From Bacteroidota bacterium (GTDB lineage Bacteria; Bacteroidota; Bacteroidia; Flavobacteriales_F; PHOS-HE28): 32,933 nucleotides of DNA. Shown here piece by piece: positions 7,421 through 16,421 of this stretch. Numbering within the stretch: the stretch's first letter is position 1; every line of letters starts with the position of its first letter. The position numbers and the translations under genes were made by a program. The notes beneath the pieces are model-generated. The model did no database searches. It was not told the origin of the DNA and saw nothing but the letters and a program-made list of their open reading frames with translations. The stretch lies in contig JAFDZE010000069.1 of the NCBI GenBank assembly GCA_018267155.1, positions 1 through 32,933 on the forward strand, in the 5' to 3' direction.

Positions 7421-10400
7421 TCAGCGCACAAGGTTCACATGGCCCTCGCGATCGCGTATGGAAGGTGGTATGCACGGATGCACCATGTGGACGGCCCAGA
7501 CGTACGCACCTTGCGGAACCGCACTGCCATCGGGGAACAGGCCATCCCATTCGGCGTACGGGTCGGTGGTCTCGAACAACTTGTGGCCCCACCGGTCAAA
7601 AATGGTGAAACGGTAGTCGCACCGGGCCACCACGTCCATGTCCACCACGAAGTCCGGACGGAAGCGTTCGTTGATCACCGGTCCCGCACCGTTCGGTGTG
7701 AATGCGTTGGCGATGAAGTGGACCACGCTGATCTCGGCATGCACGGTCCGGTACGTGGTGTCCGCGCAACCTTCCGCATTCATGACGGACAACCGCACCG
7801 GCCATTCGCAACCATCGGACCGCAGGTCATACCGGTGCTGCGGGTGTTCCTCGCCGCTAATTCCAGCGTCCCCGAAGTTCCATTCCAGCACGGTGGCACC
7901 GATGCTGGTGTTGGTGAAATGGATGAGCTCGGGCAAACTCTCCTCCGCATGGAAGGTGAAGGCCGCTGTTGGCGAAGGATGCACCACGAGCATGAGCGGC
8001 ACATCAAGCGTATCGGTGCATCCCCCGGCACCGGTGATCATCAGTTGGATCACATAGCTACCTGTTGAATCGTATACATGAGTGAGCATCATCCCTTCCG
8101 CCGTATTCCCATCACCCAAGGACCACACGGGCAGCCCATTCTGGGAGCCGTTCGCATCGAACTGAACGGGACGCATGGTGCAGGCCGGATCGGTGAGCAC
8201 TTGAGCCACCGCGAGTGGTTCGGGATGAACCACGAGGGTCGTGTCCACAACGGCGATGCAGGCAGGAATGCCCGGTGTGCCTGAAACGGTGAGCTGCACG
8301 GGCCAACTGCCGGGTTGCGGGATGCTCAATGCGGGCGTTGTTGCCGTGGATGCGCCAAGGGTCCCGAAATCCCAGAGGTAGCCTGTGGCATGGGTCGAGT
8401 TGTTCGCGAAGGTGACCGGGGCAGGAGAATGGCAGGGATCCAGGACCAATGCGGAGAAAACTGCTTGCGGCAGGGTATCCACCACCAGCACCGTATCCAG
8501 CAGGAGCGTGCAACCATCGGCGTTCGCGAGAAGCAGGGACACGGGGAACACCCCCGGAGCGGTGAACAGGTCGCACGGATCCTCTTCCGTGGAGCTGTTC
8601 CCGAAGTCCCATGTGTAACTGTCGGTCGATTGGGCCGTCGCATCGAAGCAGACGGTGTCCGGCGCGCAGATCGGCGGTCCGAAGGTGAAACCTCCCGTTG
8701 GAGATGCGGACACCGGTACAGGAGTGGTGATGGAGCCGGTACATTGATTCAGTGCCCAGCCGACCTCCAGGGTCACCATGTAGTTGCCCGGTCCATCGAA
8801 CAAATGCGAAGGTTGGGCCAAGGCACTGGAATCCCCATCGCTGAAAAGCCAACCGAGCACGTTGGTGCCTGGAGCGGTACTCGTGAAGGTGATCGGCGTA
8901 CCGGAGCAGAACGGATCGGGGGCGGCATTCATCACCGGTACGGGCGCCTCGAGTACGGTAACCGTGATGGTATCCTCATCGAATCCGCAGGCATACGAGC
9001 GCGCGATCACCTGGTACACACCGGGCTGATCGAAGGTGACCACCACGGTATCCGCCACGACCATGCCGAAGGGCAGTGGCAGATACCACGCGGCAGATGT
9101 GTCCGAAGCGGTATTGTTCTGAAAGGTCACGGTGAGGGGTGCGCAACCGATAAGCGGATCGGTGTTCGTGGCGATGGTGATGTTCGACGGCACGATGGTG
9201 ACGGTGTCCACATCCGTTGCCACGCCGCACGGGTTGTACACGAGGCAGGTCACCACGAATTGTGTCGGAACATCCACCAAGGGGAAAAGATGAGCGGTCT
9301 GGATGAGCGGGAAAACCGTGGTGATGGTATCCGCAGGGTCGTCGCTGAACACCCACTGGCAGCTGTCAATGATCCCCTCTCCCACCTGGGTGAAGAGGGC
9401 CTCCGCTCCTTCGCAATAGGTATTCTGATCGGCATTGACGATGGCGATGGGGAAAGGGTGCAGGATCACCGTGGTCGAATCGGAAACGGAGGGGCAGACG
9501 CTGTTCGGAACGGAGACGGAGACCACGACCGGGTATGTGACCGGAGCGAACGCGTCCCCCGGGAAAAGCACGTTGGTGGGTGCGGGCGAAATGATATCGT
9601 CGGGATCGGCCGAAGTACCGAAATCCCAGGAGAATGATGGGTCCGTCCCGCTGAAAACCGGTGCGAAGTCCAGCAGCAGCTCCGCGGCGCAGGTGTCGAT
9701 CGCCGTGAGCGGCAGGTCCACGAATGGTTGGTCGGCCACTTGGACCACCAGCTCGCTGGAATCGATGCAGGCGGGGACCGTGTTGGTGGAAGCGACGATC
9801 CCCACCGTATGAGGCCCCCCAGTGGCGAAGGTGTGGGTCAGGTCAGGGCCCGTCGGCTGTACCGTCCCGTCCACGGTCCAACCGATGACGTCGGCCCCGA
9901 TGCTGGAGCTCGTGAACACGTATGGTTGCCCAACGCATGGTGCCGGTCCGACAACAAGACCGGCCACCGGTTCGGGATAAAGGGTGACGGTGATCTGATC
10001 GGTCACCTCCGCACAAGTACTTCCCGAACTGGTCACACCCACCGAGACCGTATAGGTGGTAAGTACGCCACCGTTCATGGTGAATACCTGATCACCAGGA
10101 TCCTCGATCCCGGCGGATCCACCGCTCCATTGCCAGTTGAAGGCGAGGTTGTTCCCTGTGGCATCGGCCTGCAGGTCCACCGAGATGGTACTGCCGCAGG
10201 TGGCGGCATCCAACGTGGTGATGGCCACGCTGGGGCCTTCCACGGGAGTTATGGTCATAGTGGCCGTATCGGGACAGGCCGGCGAGGTCTGGGTCGAGGC
10301 GATCAGGCTCACGGTGAACGGGTCCGTGGAAGGGAACGTGTACACCAGATCCTCCACGGTGTTGTTCGGCACACCGTTGCCATCCACGAGCCATTCCCAA

Positions 10401-12790
10401 CCAAAGGCCCCGGCCGTGGTGTTGTCCAAGGTTGCGGGCGATCCCGCGCAAGGGGTACCAGGGAGGTCGAAACCGGGTACGGGATAGGCGATGGTACTCA
10501 CCACAAGCTCTGCCTGGCCGGGACACGAGCCCGGTACCCCGGCGGATGTGACCGCGTACGTCGTGGTACCGGCAGGCACATCGGTCATGCTGTTCCCAGT
10601 GCCCCCCTGAACACCGTTGATACTCCACTGCGGGTTGGTGGCTCCCGTTACAGTAAGGTTGACCTCAGCGCCCTCACAAACGGCCTCGGGCCCGATGATC
10701 AGCAGGCTTTCAGCTTGTTGCACCTGGAAATTGACGCTGGCGTCGGCCGCACCACAACCGGCATTGTCCGAGGTGATCTGGATCGTATAGTCATCCGGAA
10801 GCAAGCCGTCCGTACCCGTGATGGTGAACGGGCTGCTGACGTTGCTCCCGGAAAGTGCGGTGCCGGTGATCGCCCATCCATAGGTGACACCCGGCGAAGC
10901 GGTGAAGGTCACTTCGACCGGGTCTCCCGGGCAGATCTGCAACACATCCACTTGTGGGTCGATCGGAGGCGAGGCGGGCACGACCCAGATGTCGATATCC
11001 TGACTGACCGTGCCGGGGCATCCATTGGTAGCGGTAACGGTGATGGTATTGGGTTGCCCGGGTGTGGTACCACTGAAGGAGATGGGGCCCGGGTTCGCAC
11101 CGGTGAAACTGGCCGGAGTTCCGTTCTCGATGGTCCAATTGATGGCGGGGCTTCCTTGATCGCAATTCTGGACCGTACCGCTCACGACCACCGGATCCCC
11201 CTCGCAGATCGTGTCCTGGTCCACGGTGAAGGCCAATGGCTCCGGAGGTCCATGGACGGTGACCGTTTGTTGGGCGCTCTGGACCGGACAGCCGGGGTCC
11301 TCCACATCCAGGTCCACCAGATATGTACCTGGGCCGGAGAACGAAATACCGGGCACCGGCCCATCCGGGTCGGAAATGGCGAAGGTTCCGGTATCCTGGC
11401 AGGGGTTGTTGCCGAAGGCCGAAACACTCCAGAGAAATTCCATCGGGTCCGGGCAATCCTCCGTGTTCGGCGTGTCGAAGGCGACGGTCGCGTTGGTGGG
11501 TGCGCAATCGGAGGCCAGCACAAGGCTGAAGGATGGATCCGGAGGGCTTTCCACGCAGATCACGTCTGTCCAAACCGAATCACCGCAAGCCGGTGTTGTC
11601 ACCGACATCTGCACCTGATATGTACCTGGTTCCTGGAATTGGACCGAGATATCCGCTGAATTGGGAAGCACCACAGGGGTGTAGGTACCGGGCGTTATGG
11701 ACCATTGCACATTGGCCGGCGCACAGTTGGCCTGGGTACCGGTCACGGTTCCATCGAGGAGCACGTTGGTATCCTCGCAAACCGGATCCTGATGGGTGAA
11801 GAATGCGCTGGGGGCTCCCAGGACGGTGACGGAAGTGGTGTAGCAGATACCCGCGCAGGGATTGGTGATGCAACACGCGATGGAATAGCTGCCGACCGGC
11901 GAGGCGAGACAGGCCTGCCCGCCCGGACAGGTGATGAACGGCGTTGAATTGCCGCAGCTCGATGAACCGTACACGAAGTCGATCGCGTTGGGTGGTGGAT
12001 ACTGGTACTGTCCATACGGTGTGGTCGACTCCCCGTTGTACACCGTATAGGTCGTTCCCACCACACCAAGCCCGGGCAACAGCCCGAACGAGAGGGACCC
12101 ATCACTGCAGATCGTGGTCACCTGTCCCTGGTCCAATGTGAAGGACCCGGGCGGAGCCTGCGTATTCCCCACGAACAATCCGAAAAATCCAGTATCTGGG
12201 CATGCGCCGTTGTTCACCACGTACGTGAGCGTCTGCATATCACCCGCGACCGTGACGTTCTGGGACCAGCCTGTTCCCACCGCGCTGTACGCACCGGCGT
12301 TCATACTCAACGAAAGCGCACTGCCGGTGCATTGTTGGCATGCATCCTGTACCGCGAAATCCACCGAGGCGGGATCCGTACAGTCGGCGAAAACCATGAG
12401 GCCGTTGAACGCCGTGGCGGAATAACCGTTCACACTGATATTGGCGAACGGAGTGACCTCCATGGGGATCTGGACCGATGTGGCAACGCATGGTGTATCC
12501 CCGGGTTCAGTGACCGTGAGGTTCACGGTGAAGTCGGTGCCATCACTGGGCGGTGGGGCGGTGAACACCGGGGTCGCGGTATTGGCGCCCTGCAAGCATC
12601 CCGGGCATCCGGGGACCGACCATGCATACGTGGTCCCCGCAGGACCCGCATCCACACCCAAGGACACGGACTCGCCCGCACAGAACGGCGCACCCGCCTC
12701 CACTGTGATCCCGCATTGGCCGGATGCCGCCGTGGTCAGGACCAACAGGACCAGCAGGGATCCAAAGCGCCGTAGCAGTGTCGTTCCCAT
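7421..12790 (-). CDS. Giant PKD/Ig-repeat surface protein with T9SS type B (gliding motility-associated) C-terminal domain
   Basis: The product has 1789 residues. The start at 12790 gives MGTTLLRRFGSLLVLLVLTTAASGQ, a good signal peptide; the frame stays open another 91 codons without one. The body is a long series of roughly 80-100-residue beta domains. Several are PKD-like, with WDFG or W.FGD signatures (YTWDFGNSS, YLWDFGTLG, LEWNFGDAG, VWSLGDGNT). Others are Ig-like with paired cysteines. The last ~100 residues (NAFTPNGAGPVINERFRPD, FDRWGHKLFET, WDG, VPQGAYVWAV) form the CHU_C/type B sorting domain. Such proteins are exported by T9SS and act as adhesins or motility-type surface fibres. The divergent neighbour is a PorP/SprF protein, the known partner family of type B cargo. 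No enzyme domain was recognised. Confidence 0.93.
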   Translation of the reverse strand: MGTTLLRRFGSLLVLLVLTTAASGQCGITVEAGAPFCAGESVSLGVDAGPAGTTYAWSVPGCPGCLQGANTATPVFTAPPPSDGTDFTVNLTVTEPGDTPCVATSVQIPMEVTPFANISVNGYSATAFNGLMVFADCTDPASVDFAVQDACQQCTGSALSLSMNAGAYSAVGTGWSQNVTVAGDMQTLTYVVNNGACPDTGFFGLFVGNTQAPPGSFTLDQGQVTTICSDGSLSFGLLPGLGVVGTTYTVYNGESTTPYGQYQYPPPNAIDFVYGSSSCGNSTPFITCPGGQACLASPVGSYSIACCITNPCAGICYTTSVTVLGAPSAFFTHQDPVCEDTNVLLDGTVTGTQANCAPANVQWSITPGTYTPVVLPNSADISVQFQEPGTYQVQMSVTTPACGDSVWTDVICVESPPDPSFSLVLASDCAPTNATVAFDTPNTEDCPDPMEFLWSVSAFGNNPCQDTGTFAISDPDGPVPGISFSGPGTYLVDLDVEDPGCPVQSAQQTVTVHGPPEPLAFTVDQDTICEGDPVVVSGTVQNCDQGSPAINWTIENGTPASFTGANPGPISFSGTTPGQPNTITVTATNGCPGTVSQDIDIWVVPASPPIDPQVDVLQICPGDPVEVTFTASPGVTYGWAITGTALSGSNVSSPFTITGTDGLLPDDYTIQITSDNAGCGAADASVNFQVQQAESLLIIGPEAVCEGAEVNLTVTGATNPQWSINGVQGGTGNSMTDVPAGTTTYAVTSAGVPGSCPGQAELVVSTIAYPVPGFDLPGTPCAGSPATLDNTTAGAFGWEWLVDGNGVPNNTVEDLVYTFPSTDPFTVSLIASTQTSPACPDTATMTITPVEGPSVAITTLDAATCGSTISVDLQADATGNNLAFNWQWSGGSAGIEDPGDQVFTMNGGVLTTYTVSVGVTSSGSTCAEVTDQITVTLYPEPVAGLVVGPAPCVGQPYVFTSSSIGADVIGWTVDGTVQPTGPDLTHTFATGGPHTVGIVASTNTVPACIDSSELVVQVADQPFVDLPLTAIDTCAAELLLDFAPVFSGTDPSFSWDFGTSADPDDIISPAPTNVLFPGDAFAPVTYPVVVSVSVPNSVCPSVSDSTTVILHPFPIAIVNADQNTYCEGAEALFTQVGEGIIDSCQWVFSDDPADTITTVFPLIQTAHLFPLVDVPTQFVVTCLVYNPCGVATDVDTVTIVPSNITIATNTDPLIGCAPLTVTFQNNTASDTSAAWYLPLPFGMVVADTVVVTFDQPGVYQVIARSYACGFDEDTITVTVLEAPVPVMNAAPDPFCSGTPITFTSTAPGTNVLGWLFSDGDSSALAQPSHLFDGPGNYMVTLEVGWALNQCTGSITTPVPVSASPTGGFTFGPPICAPDTVCFDATAQSTDSYTWDFGNSSTEEDPCDLFTAPGVFPVSLLLANADGCTLLLDTVLVVDTLPQAVFSALVLDPCHSPAPVTFANNSTHATGYLWDFGTLGASTATTPALSIPQPGSWPVQLTVSGTPGIPACIAVVDTTLVVHPEPLAVAQVLTDPACTMRPVQFDANGSQNGLPVWSLGDGNTAEGMMLTHVYDSTGSYVIQLMITGAGGCTDTLDVPLMLVVHPSPTAAFTFHAEESLPELIHFTNTSIGATVLEWNFGDAGISGEEHPQHRYDLRSDGCEWPVRLSVMNAEGCADTTYRTVHAEISVVHFIANAFTPNGAGPVINERFRPDFVVDMDVVARCDYRFTIFDRWGHKLFETTDPYAEWDGLFPDGSAVPQGAYVWAVHMVHPCIPPSIRDREGHVNLVR

Positions 12791-13073
12791 CAACAGCCTT
12801 GGTCGATGACCCGGGACGGATGATGGCGACGAACGACCAGGAGGTGCCAGGTGGTGGTCAGGTGGGATGATCCCGGTCTCGAACGGCACGTTGTCGATGG
12901 AAAGGTCGGCAATTTGGCGAAAAACCATTTGAAGTATGCTACCGCTCCCGATCTTCGCGGTTGTCAGGATGCACAACGAGCGGAATTCCACGGAAGGCGG
13001 TTGGAAGATCACTGTTTGTCGGTATTCAGTTCCACGCGCGTACGGGGATCGGGCCCGGACCACAACGGGTCAT
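12791..13073. promoter_or_regulatory. Shared divergent intergenic region of the giant cargo and sprF-like genes
   Basis: This 283-base gap separates two head-to-head genes and should contain both promoters. It includes an AT-rich patch near 12910-12945 with two ATTTG words, but I found no convincing TAnnTTTG box on either strand. No other gene is supported here. Confidence 0.4.
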
Positions 13074-14222
13074 GTGAACAAACAACCGGATACACGACGC
13101 ATCCCCACGCTCCTCGCACTGCTCCCCGCACTGCTCCTCGGTCTGCGGCTCTGCGCCCAGGACCCCGTTTTCACGCAGTTCAGCAGCAACCCGCTGCATT
13201 TGAACCCGGCATTCACGGGCGACCATTGCTGGAGGGTTGTAATGAACAGCCGTACACAATGGAGCCAGCTGTCCGGTCGCTACCAGACCTCGGCCATGAG
13301 TGTGGACCATGGCTTCCGCAATTGGGGCGTGGGCATTCAGGCCATGTACGATGGTGGGGCCGCGTACACCTTCCGGGACCTGACGATCAGTGGCCTGCTC
13401 TCGTACCGGACCCGATTGGGCCGCAGCCTGTGGACCAGCATGGGCTTCCGCTTCAACTACCAGCAGCGCGTTATCGACCCGAACAAGCTGCAATTCCGCG
13501 ATCAGATCGAAACGCACGATGGGATGGGCTTCATCTACCGATCGGGCGAGGACATCTTCACCACGCGCTTGAACGGCACCGACCTTGGGGCGGGCCTACT
13601 GCTTTACTCCTCCAGTTGGTCCGTTGGCATCAGCGGCGACCATTTGGCCGATCGCAGCGACGGGTACGATTCCTTCACGGGTGGGCGCTGGTGGATCCCC
13701 CGTCGCCTCACTGCCCACGCCGCACTCTTTTTTCCCATCCACGGCTTCGGGAAAAACAGCAGGTGGCCCGTCCTCACGCTCAGTCCGGAGGTCCATGTGT
13801 CGTGGCAGGCGGGGTACTGGGAGCGGAACTTGGCCTTGCGGATCAACCGGGGGCCAGCCGTTCTTGGCGCGGGATACCGGTTCGGCAACGCGATCACCGT
13901 ACTGGCAGGTTACGAAACCGGTCGGATGGCCCTTGGCCTGAGTACCGACATCACCACGGCCCGCACCCTGACCGATCTGCCGTACAACCACCAGGGCGCA
14001 CCCCAAGGAGTGGTACAGCCCTTCACGATCGAACTCGCCGTGCAGTGGCGGATGCGCTGTGAGACCTCGGCAACGCGCCGTAAAGGGATCCCTTGTCCGG
14101 ATCTCACGGGCAAGCACCTGTGGCCGCTCGGGAGGGGCGATAAAAAAAGCGATGGCGCAACACCGGCGCCCGGTGGGGGCTCGCGATTCGAGGACAACGT
14201 GGTGCCCGACCGCCCACGATGA
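13074..14222 (+). CDS. PorP/SprF family type IX secretion system membrane protein
   Basis: The product has 382 residues when started at GTG 13074, which places a signal peptide (PTLLALLPALLLGLRLCAQ) at the N-terminus; the upstream open frame lacks one. The mature start QDPVFTQFSSNPLHLNPAF is the family hallmark. The rest is a series of amphipathic strands with alternating aromatic residues, consistent with an outer-membrane beta-barrel. Family members such as SprF are needed for secretion or attachment of type B-domain proteins. The divergent giant type B gene 283 bases away fits that pairing. The family core appears to end near CETSATRRKGIPCP; about 40 extra low-complexity residues follow, which may be a lineage-specific tail. 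Confidence 0.92.
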   Translation: MNKQPDTRRIPTLLALLPALLLGLRLCAQDPVFTQFSSNPLHLNPAFTGDHCWRVVMNSRTQWSQLSGRYQTSAMSVDHGFRNWGVGIQAMYDGGAAYTFRDLTISGLLSYRTRLGRSLWTSMGFRFNYQQRVIDPNKLQFRDQIETHDGMGFIYRSGEDIFTTRLNGTDLGAGLLLYSSSWSVGISGDHLADRSDGYDSFTGGRWWIPRRLTAHAALFFPIHGFGKNSRWPVLTLSPEVHVSWQAGYWERNLALRINRGPAVLGAGYRFGNAITVLAGYETGRMALGLSTDITTARTLTDLPYNHQGAPQGVVQPFTIELAVQWRMRCETSATRRKGIPCPDLTGKHLWPLGRGDKKSDGATPAPGGGSRFEDNVVPDRPR

Positions 14223-14276
14223 ACCATCATTCAGGACATGGCGGCCGCATCCATATCCGGGATGAACGCCACCGCC

Positions 14277-14284
14277 TACATTCG
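14277..14284 (+). promoter_or_regulatory. Putative -7 box for the 42-residue basic protein gene
   Basis: TACATTCG matches TAnnTTTG with one T to C change, as in other boxes of this window. It lies 47 bases before the ATG at 14332. Confidence 0.4.
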
Positions 14285-14331
14285 CCGCCGCTTTCCGGGA
14301 TGATACCGGGAACACCACAAACCGACCGACC

Positions 14332-14460
14332 ATGCCCCAGGACAGCAACGCCCGCTTGAACGCCAAACGCAAAGCCACCTTGAAACTCGCCAAGCGCAAG
14401 GCCGCGGGTGTTACGGCCAAGGCCACGCGTGGCAAGAAGGCCGCCAAGAAAAAAGCCTGA
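14332..14460 (+). CDS. 42-residue Lys/Ala-rich basic protein
   Basis: ATG at 14332 opens a short frame ending in TGA at 14458-14460. The product starts MPQDSNARLNAKRKATLKLA and ends GKKAAKKKA. It has about 14 Lys and 4 Arg against a single Asp and no Glu, so it is extremely basic. The alternation of Ala and Lys resembles histone H1-like or HU-tail nucleic-acid-binding peptides; ribosome association is another possibility. Support for a real gene is its position between a plausible -7 box and a strong intrinsic terminator 22 bases past the stop. It stands alone between sprF and mutL. No family assignment is made. Confidence 0.72.
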   Translation: MPQDSNARLNAKRKATLKLAKRKAAGVTAKATRGKKAAKKKA

Positions 14461-14482
14461 TCGCGGCCATCGCGCCGGATGG

Positions 14483-14518
14483 CCCCGGTCCTGAGTGCCG
14501 CTCAGGATCGGGGTTTTT
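14483..14518 (+). terminator. Strong intrinsic terminator
   Basis: CCCCGGTCCTGAG (14483-14495) pairs with CTCAGGATCGGGG (14501-14513) over 13 bp with one G-T pair and a 5-base loop, followed directly by TTTTT. It closes the transcript of the 42-residue protein and separates it from mutL. Confidence 0.9.
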
Positions 14519-14583
14519 CGTTGCATGCCGCCGGACAGGACCGTGCATGTGATCCGGATCCACCGACAGGCCCTCCGCGCTGC

Positions 14584-14591
14584 GATATTTG
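14584..14591 (+). promoter_or_regulatory. Putative -7 box for mutL
   Basis: GATATTTG is one mismatch from TAnnTTTG and ends only 9 bases before the chosen ATG at 14601, which would leave a leader of a few bases. No -33 TTG is clear. Confidence 0.4.
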
Positions 14592-14600
14592 CGCTCCGAC

Positions 14601-16421
14601 ATGTCCGACATCATCCGCCTGCTGCCCGACCATGTGGCCAACCAGATCGCCGCGGGCGAAGTGGTGCAACGGCCCGCGAGCGCGGTAAAGGAACTGCTGG
14701 AGAACAGCGTGGATGCGGGCGCCACGGACATCACCCTTGTGCTGAAAGACGCCGGGCGCACGCTGATCCAGGTCACGGACAACGGCCAAGGCATGTCGCC
14801 CACGGACGCACGGCTCAGCTTCGAACGGCACGCCACCAGCAAGATCCGGAGTGCCGATGACCTGAGTGCCGTGCGCACCAAAGGCTTCCGGGGTGAAGCC
14901 TTGGCGAGCATCGCGGCGGTAGCACAGGTGGAATTGAAGACCCGGCGGCCCGAGGACGAGTTGGGTACGCGGATCCTGATCGAGGGCAGCCGTGTGAAGT
15001 CGCAGGAAACGGTGGCCTGTGCGACGGGTTCGGTCCTCAGCGTACGCAGCCTGTTCTACAACGTGCCGGCCCGTCGCCAGTTCCTCAAGAGCGACCCGAT
15101 CGAATTGAAGCACGCCATCGAGGAATTCCATCGCGTGGCGCTGGCGCATCCGGACATCGCATTCGACCTGTTCCACAACGACCAGGAGGTGCATCGGCTG
15201 CCGGTGGCCAACCTGCGACAGCGCATCACGCACCTGTTCGGCCGCAAGTACGACGAGCGGCTGGTACCCGTGAGCGAGGCCACCGGGATCGTGGGTGTGG
15301 AAGGCTTCATCTGCAAGCCGGAGTTCGCGCGGCGCACCCGGGGCGAGCAGTATTTTTTCGTGAACGGGCGCTACATCCGCAGCGGTTACCTGGAGCACGC
15401 TGTTCGCCGTGCGTACGATGAGCTGGTACAGCGCGACCATCACCCGGGCTGGTTCCTGTTGTTGCACATCGACCCGGCCTTCATCGATATCAACATCCAC
15501 CCCACCAAAACGGAGATCAAGTTCCGGGACGACCGTGCGGTGTACGCCATCCTGCATGCCGCGGCACGGCGGGCCTTGGGGCGGCACAGCATCACACCCA
15601 GCCTCGACTTCGAGCCGGAGCCCGCGCTCCTCGCCATGAGCGGCGTTGACACGGCCCCGGTTCCCGCCACCGGGAACGCCGGTGCGAACTGGCGCCCCCG
15701 GGACCTGCCCCGACAAACGATACCCGCTGGTTGGCAGCGTTTGTTCGATCTGCCCGACGATGCCCCGCAGCGGTCGGGGGCGGATCCGGAAGCATCACCC
15801 ACGGATACTGTGGGCGGACAGCACGTGCTGCCCATGCGGGAAACGATGGACCTCGGGGCTCGTCCGGTGTTCCAACTGCACGGGCGTTACATCCTCGCAC
15901 AACTTCGCTCCGGATTCGTGGTGATCGATCAGCGGCGCGCGCAGGAGCGCATCGTGTACGAGCGCTCGATGCGTTCCCTGGAGAAAGGCCAGGGACCGAG
16001 CCAGGCGCAGCTTTTTCCGGTGAGCATCGGGCTGAATGCGGCGGACCACGCGTTGCTCACGGGGATCCTGCCCGAACTGGGGGCGCTCGGTTTCCGGCTG
16101 GAGCCGCTCAGCGGCCGCAGCTTCGCGGTGAACGGGCTGCCGGCCGAGAGCGGCGATGGCGATCCGCAACAACTGGTAGAACAATTGCTGGAGCAGGTGA
16201 AGAACGAGAGCGGGGCGTTGCGGTCCGAACGGCACGCGACCATTGCGCGGGGCATGGCGCGGAGCATGGTGCGCAACGAGGGGCGCCAATGGAGCGCAAC
16301 GGAGATGCACGACCTGATCGACCGGCTCTTCGCATGCGGCATGCCGTACACCACGCCGGGCGGCAAGCCTGTGCTCATCACCTGGTCGCTCCAGGAACTC
16401 GACGAACGCTTCGATCGATGA
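14601..16421 (+). CDS. mutL: DNA mismatch repair protein MutL
   Basis: The product has 606 residues. The N-terminal GHKL ATPase shows NQIAAGEVVQRPASAVKELL (15-33; catalytic E31, N35), VTDNGQGM (58-65) and TKGFRGEALASIA (93-105). A transducer domain follows to about 335, then a linker and the C-terminal dimerisation domain (about 420-606). MutL couples mismatch recognition by MutS to strand incision. The C-terminal endonuclease motif DQHAx2Ex4E reads DQRRAQERIVYE (443-454), so the His is replaced, and the usual CPHGRP motif reads CGMPYTTPGGKP. Strand-nicking activity is therefore doubtful. ATG 14601 is preferred over TTG 14589 because it gives the standard short N-terminus. Its stop overlaps the next start. 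Confidence 0.97.
   Translation: MSDIIRLLPDHVANQIAAGEVVQRPASAVKELLENSVDAGATDITLVLKDAGRTLIQVTDNGQGMSPTDARLSFERHATSKIRSADDLSAVRTKGFRGEALASIAAVAQVELKTRRPEDELGTRILIEGSRVKSQETVACATGSVLSVRSLFYNVPARRQFLKSDPIELKHAIEEFHRVALAHPDIAFDLFHNDQEVHRLPVANLRQRITHLFGRKYDERLVPVSEATGIVGVEGFICKPEFARRTRGEQYFFVNGRYIRSGYLEHAVRRAYDELVQRDHHPGWFLLLHIDPAFIDINIHPTKTEIKFRDDRAVYAILHAAARRALGRHSITPSLDFEPEPALLAMSGVDTAPVPATGNAGANWRPRDLPRQTIPAGWQRLFDLPDDAPQRSGADPEASPTDTVGGQHVLPMRETMDLGARPVFQLHGRYILAQLRSGFVVIDQRRAQERIVYERSMRSLEKGQGPSQAQLFPVSIGLNAADHALLTGILPELGALGFRLEPLSGRSFAVNGLPAESGDGDPQQLVEQLLEQVKNESGALRSERHATIARGMARSMVRNEGRQWSATEMHDLIDRLFACGMPYTTPGGKPVLITWSLQELDERFDR

Noticed and set aside
7340-8068. 242-residue plus-strand frame
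   Set aside because: It overlaps the type B sorting domain of the minus-strand gene and has no protein-like features.
9728-11659. 643-residue plus-strand frame inside the giant cargo gene
   Set aside because: It is antisense to PKD/Ig repeats, is Arg/Gly/His-rich and has no recognisable domain.
12791-13063. 91-residue N-terminal extension of the giant cargo protein
   Set aside because: The signal peptide begins at 12790 and the extension overlaps the divergent promoter region.
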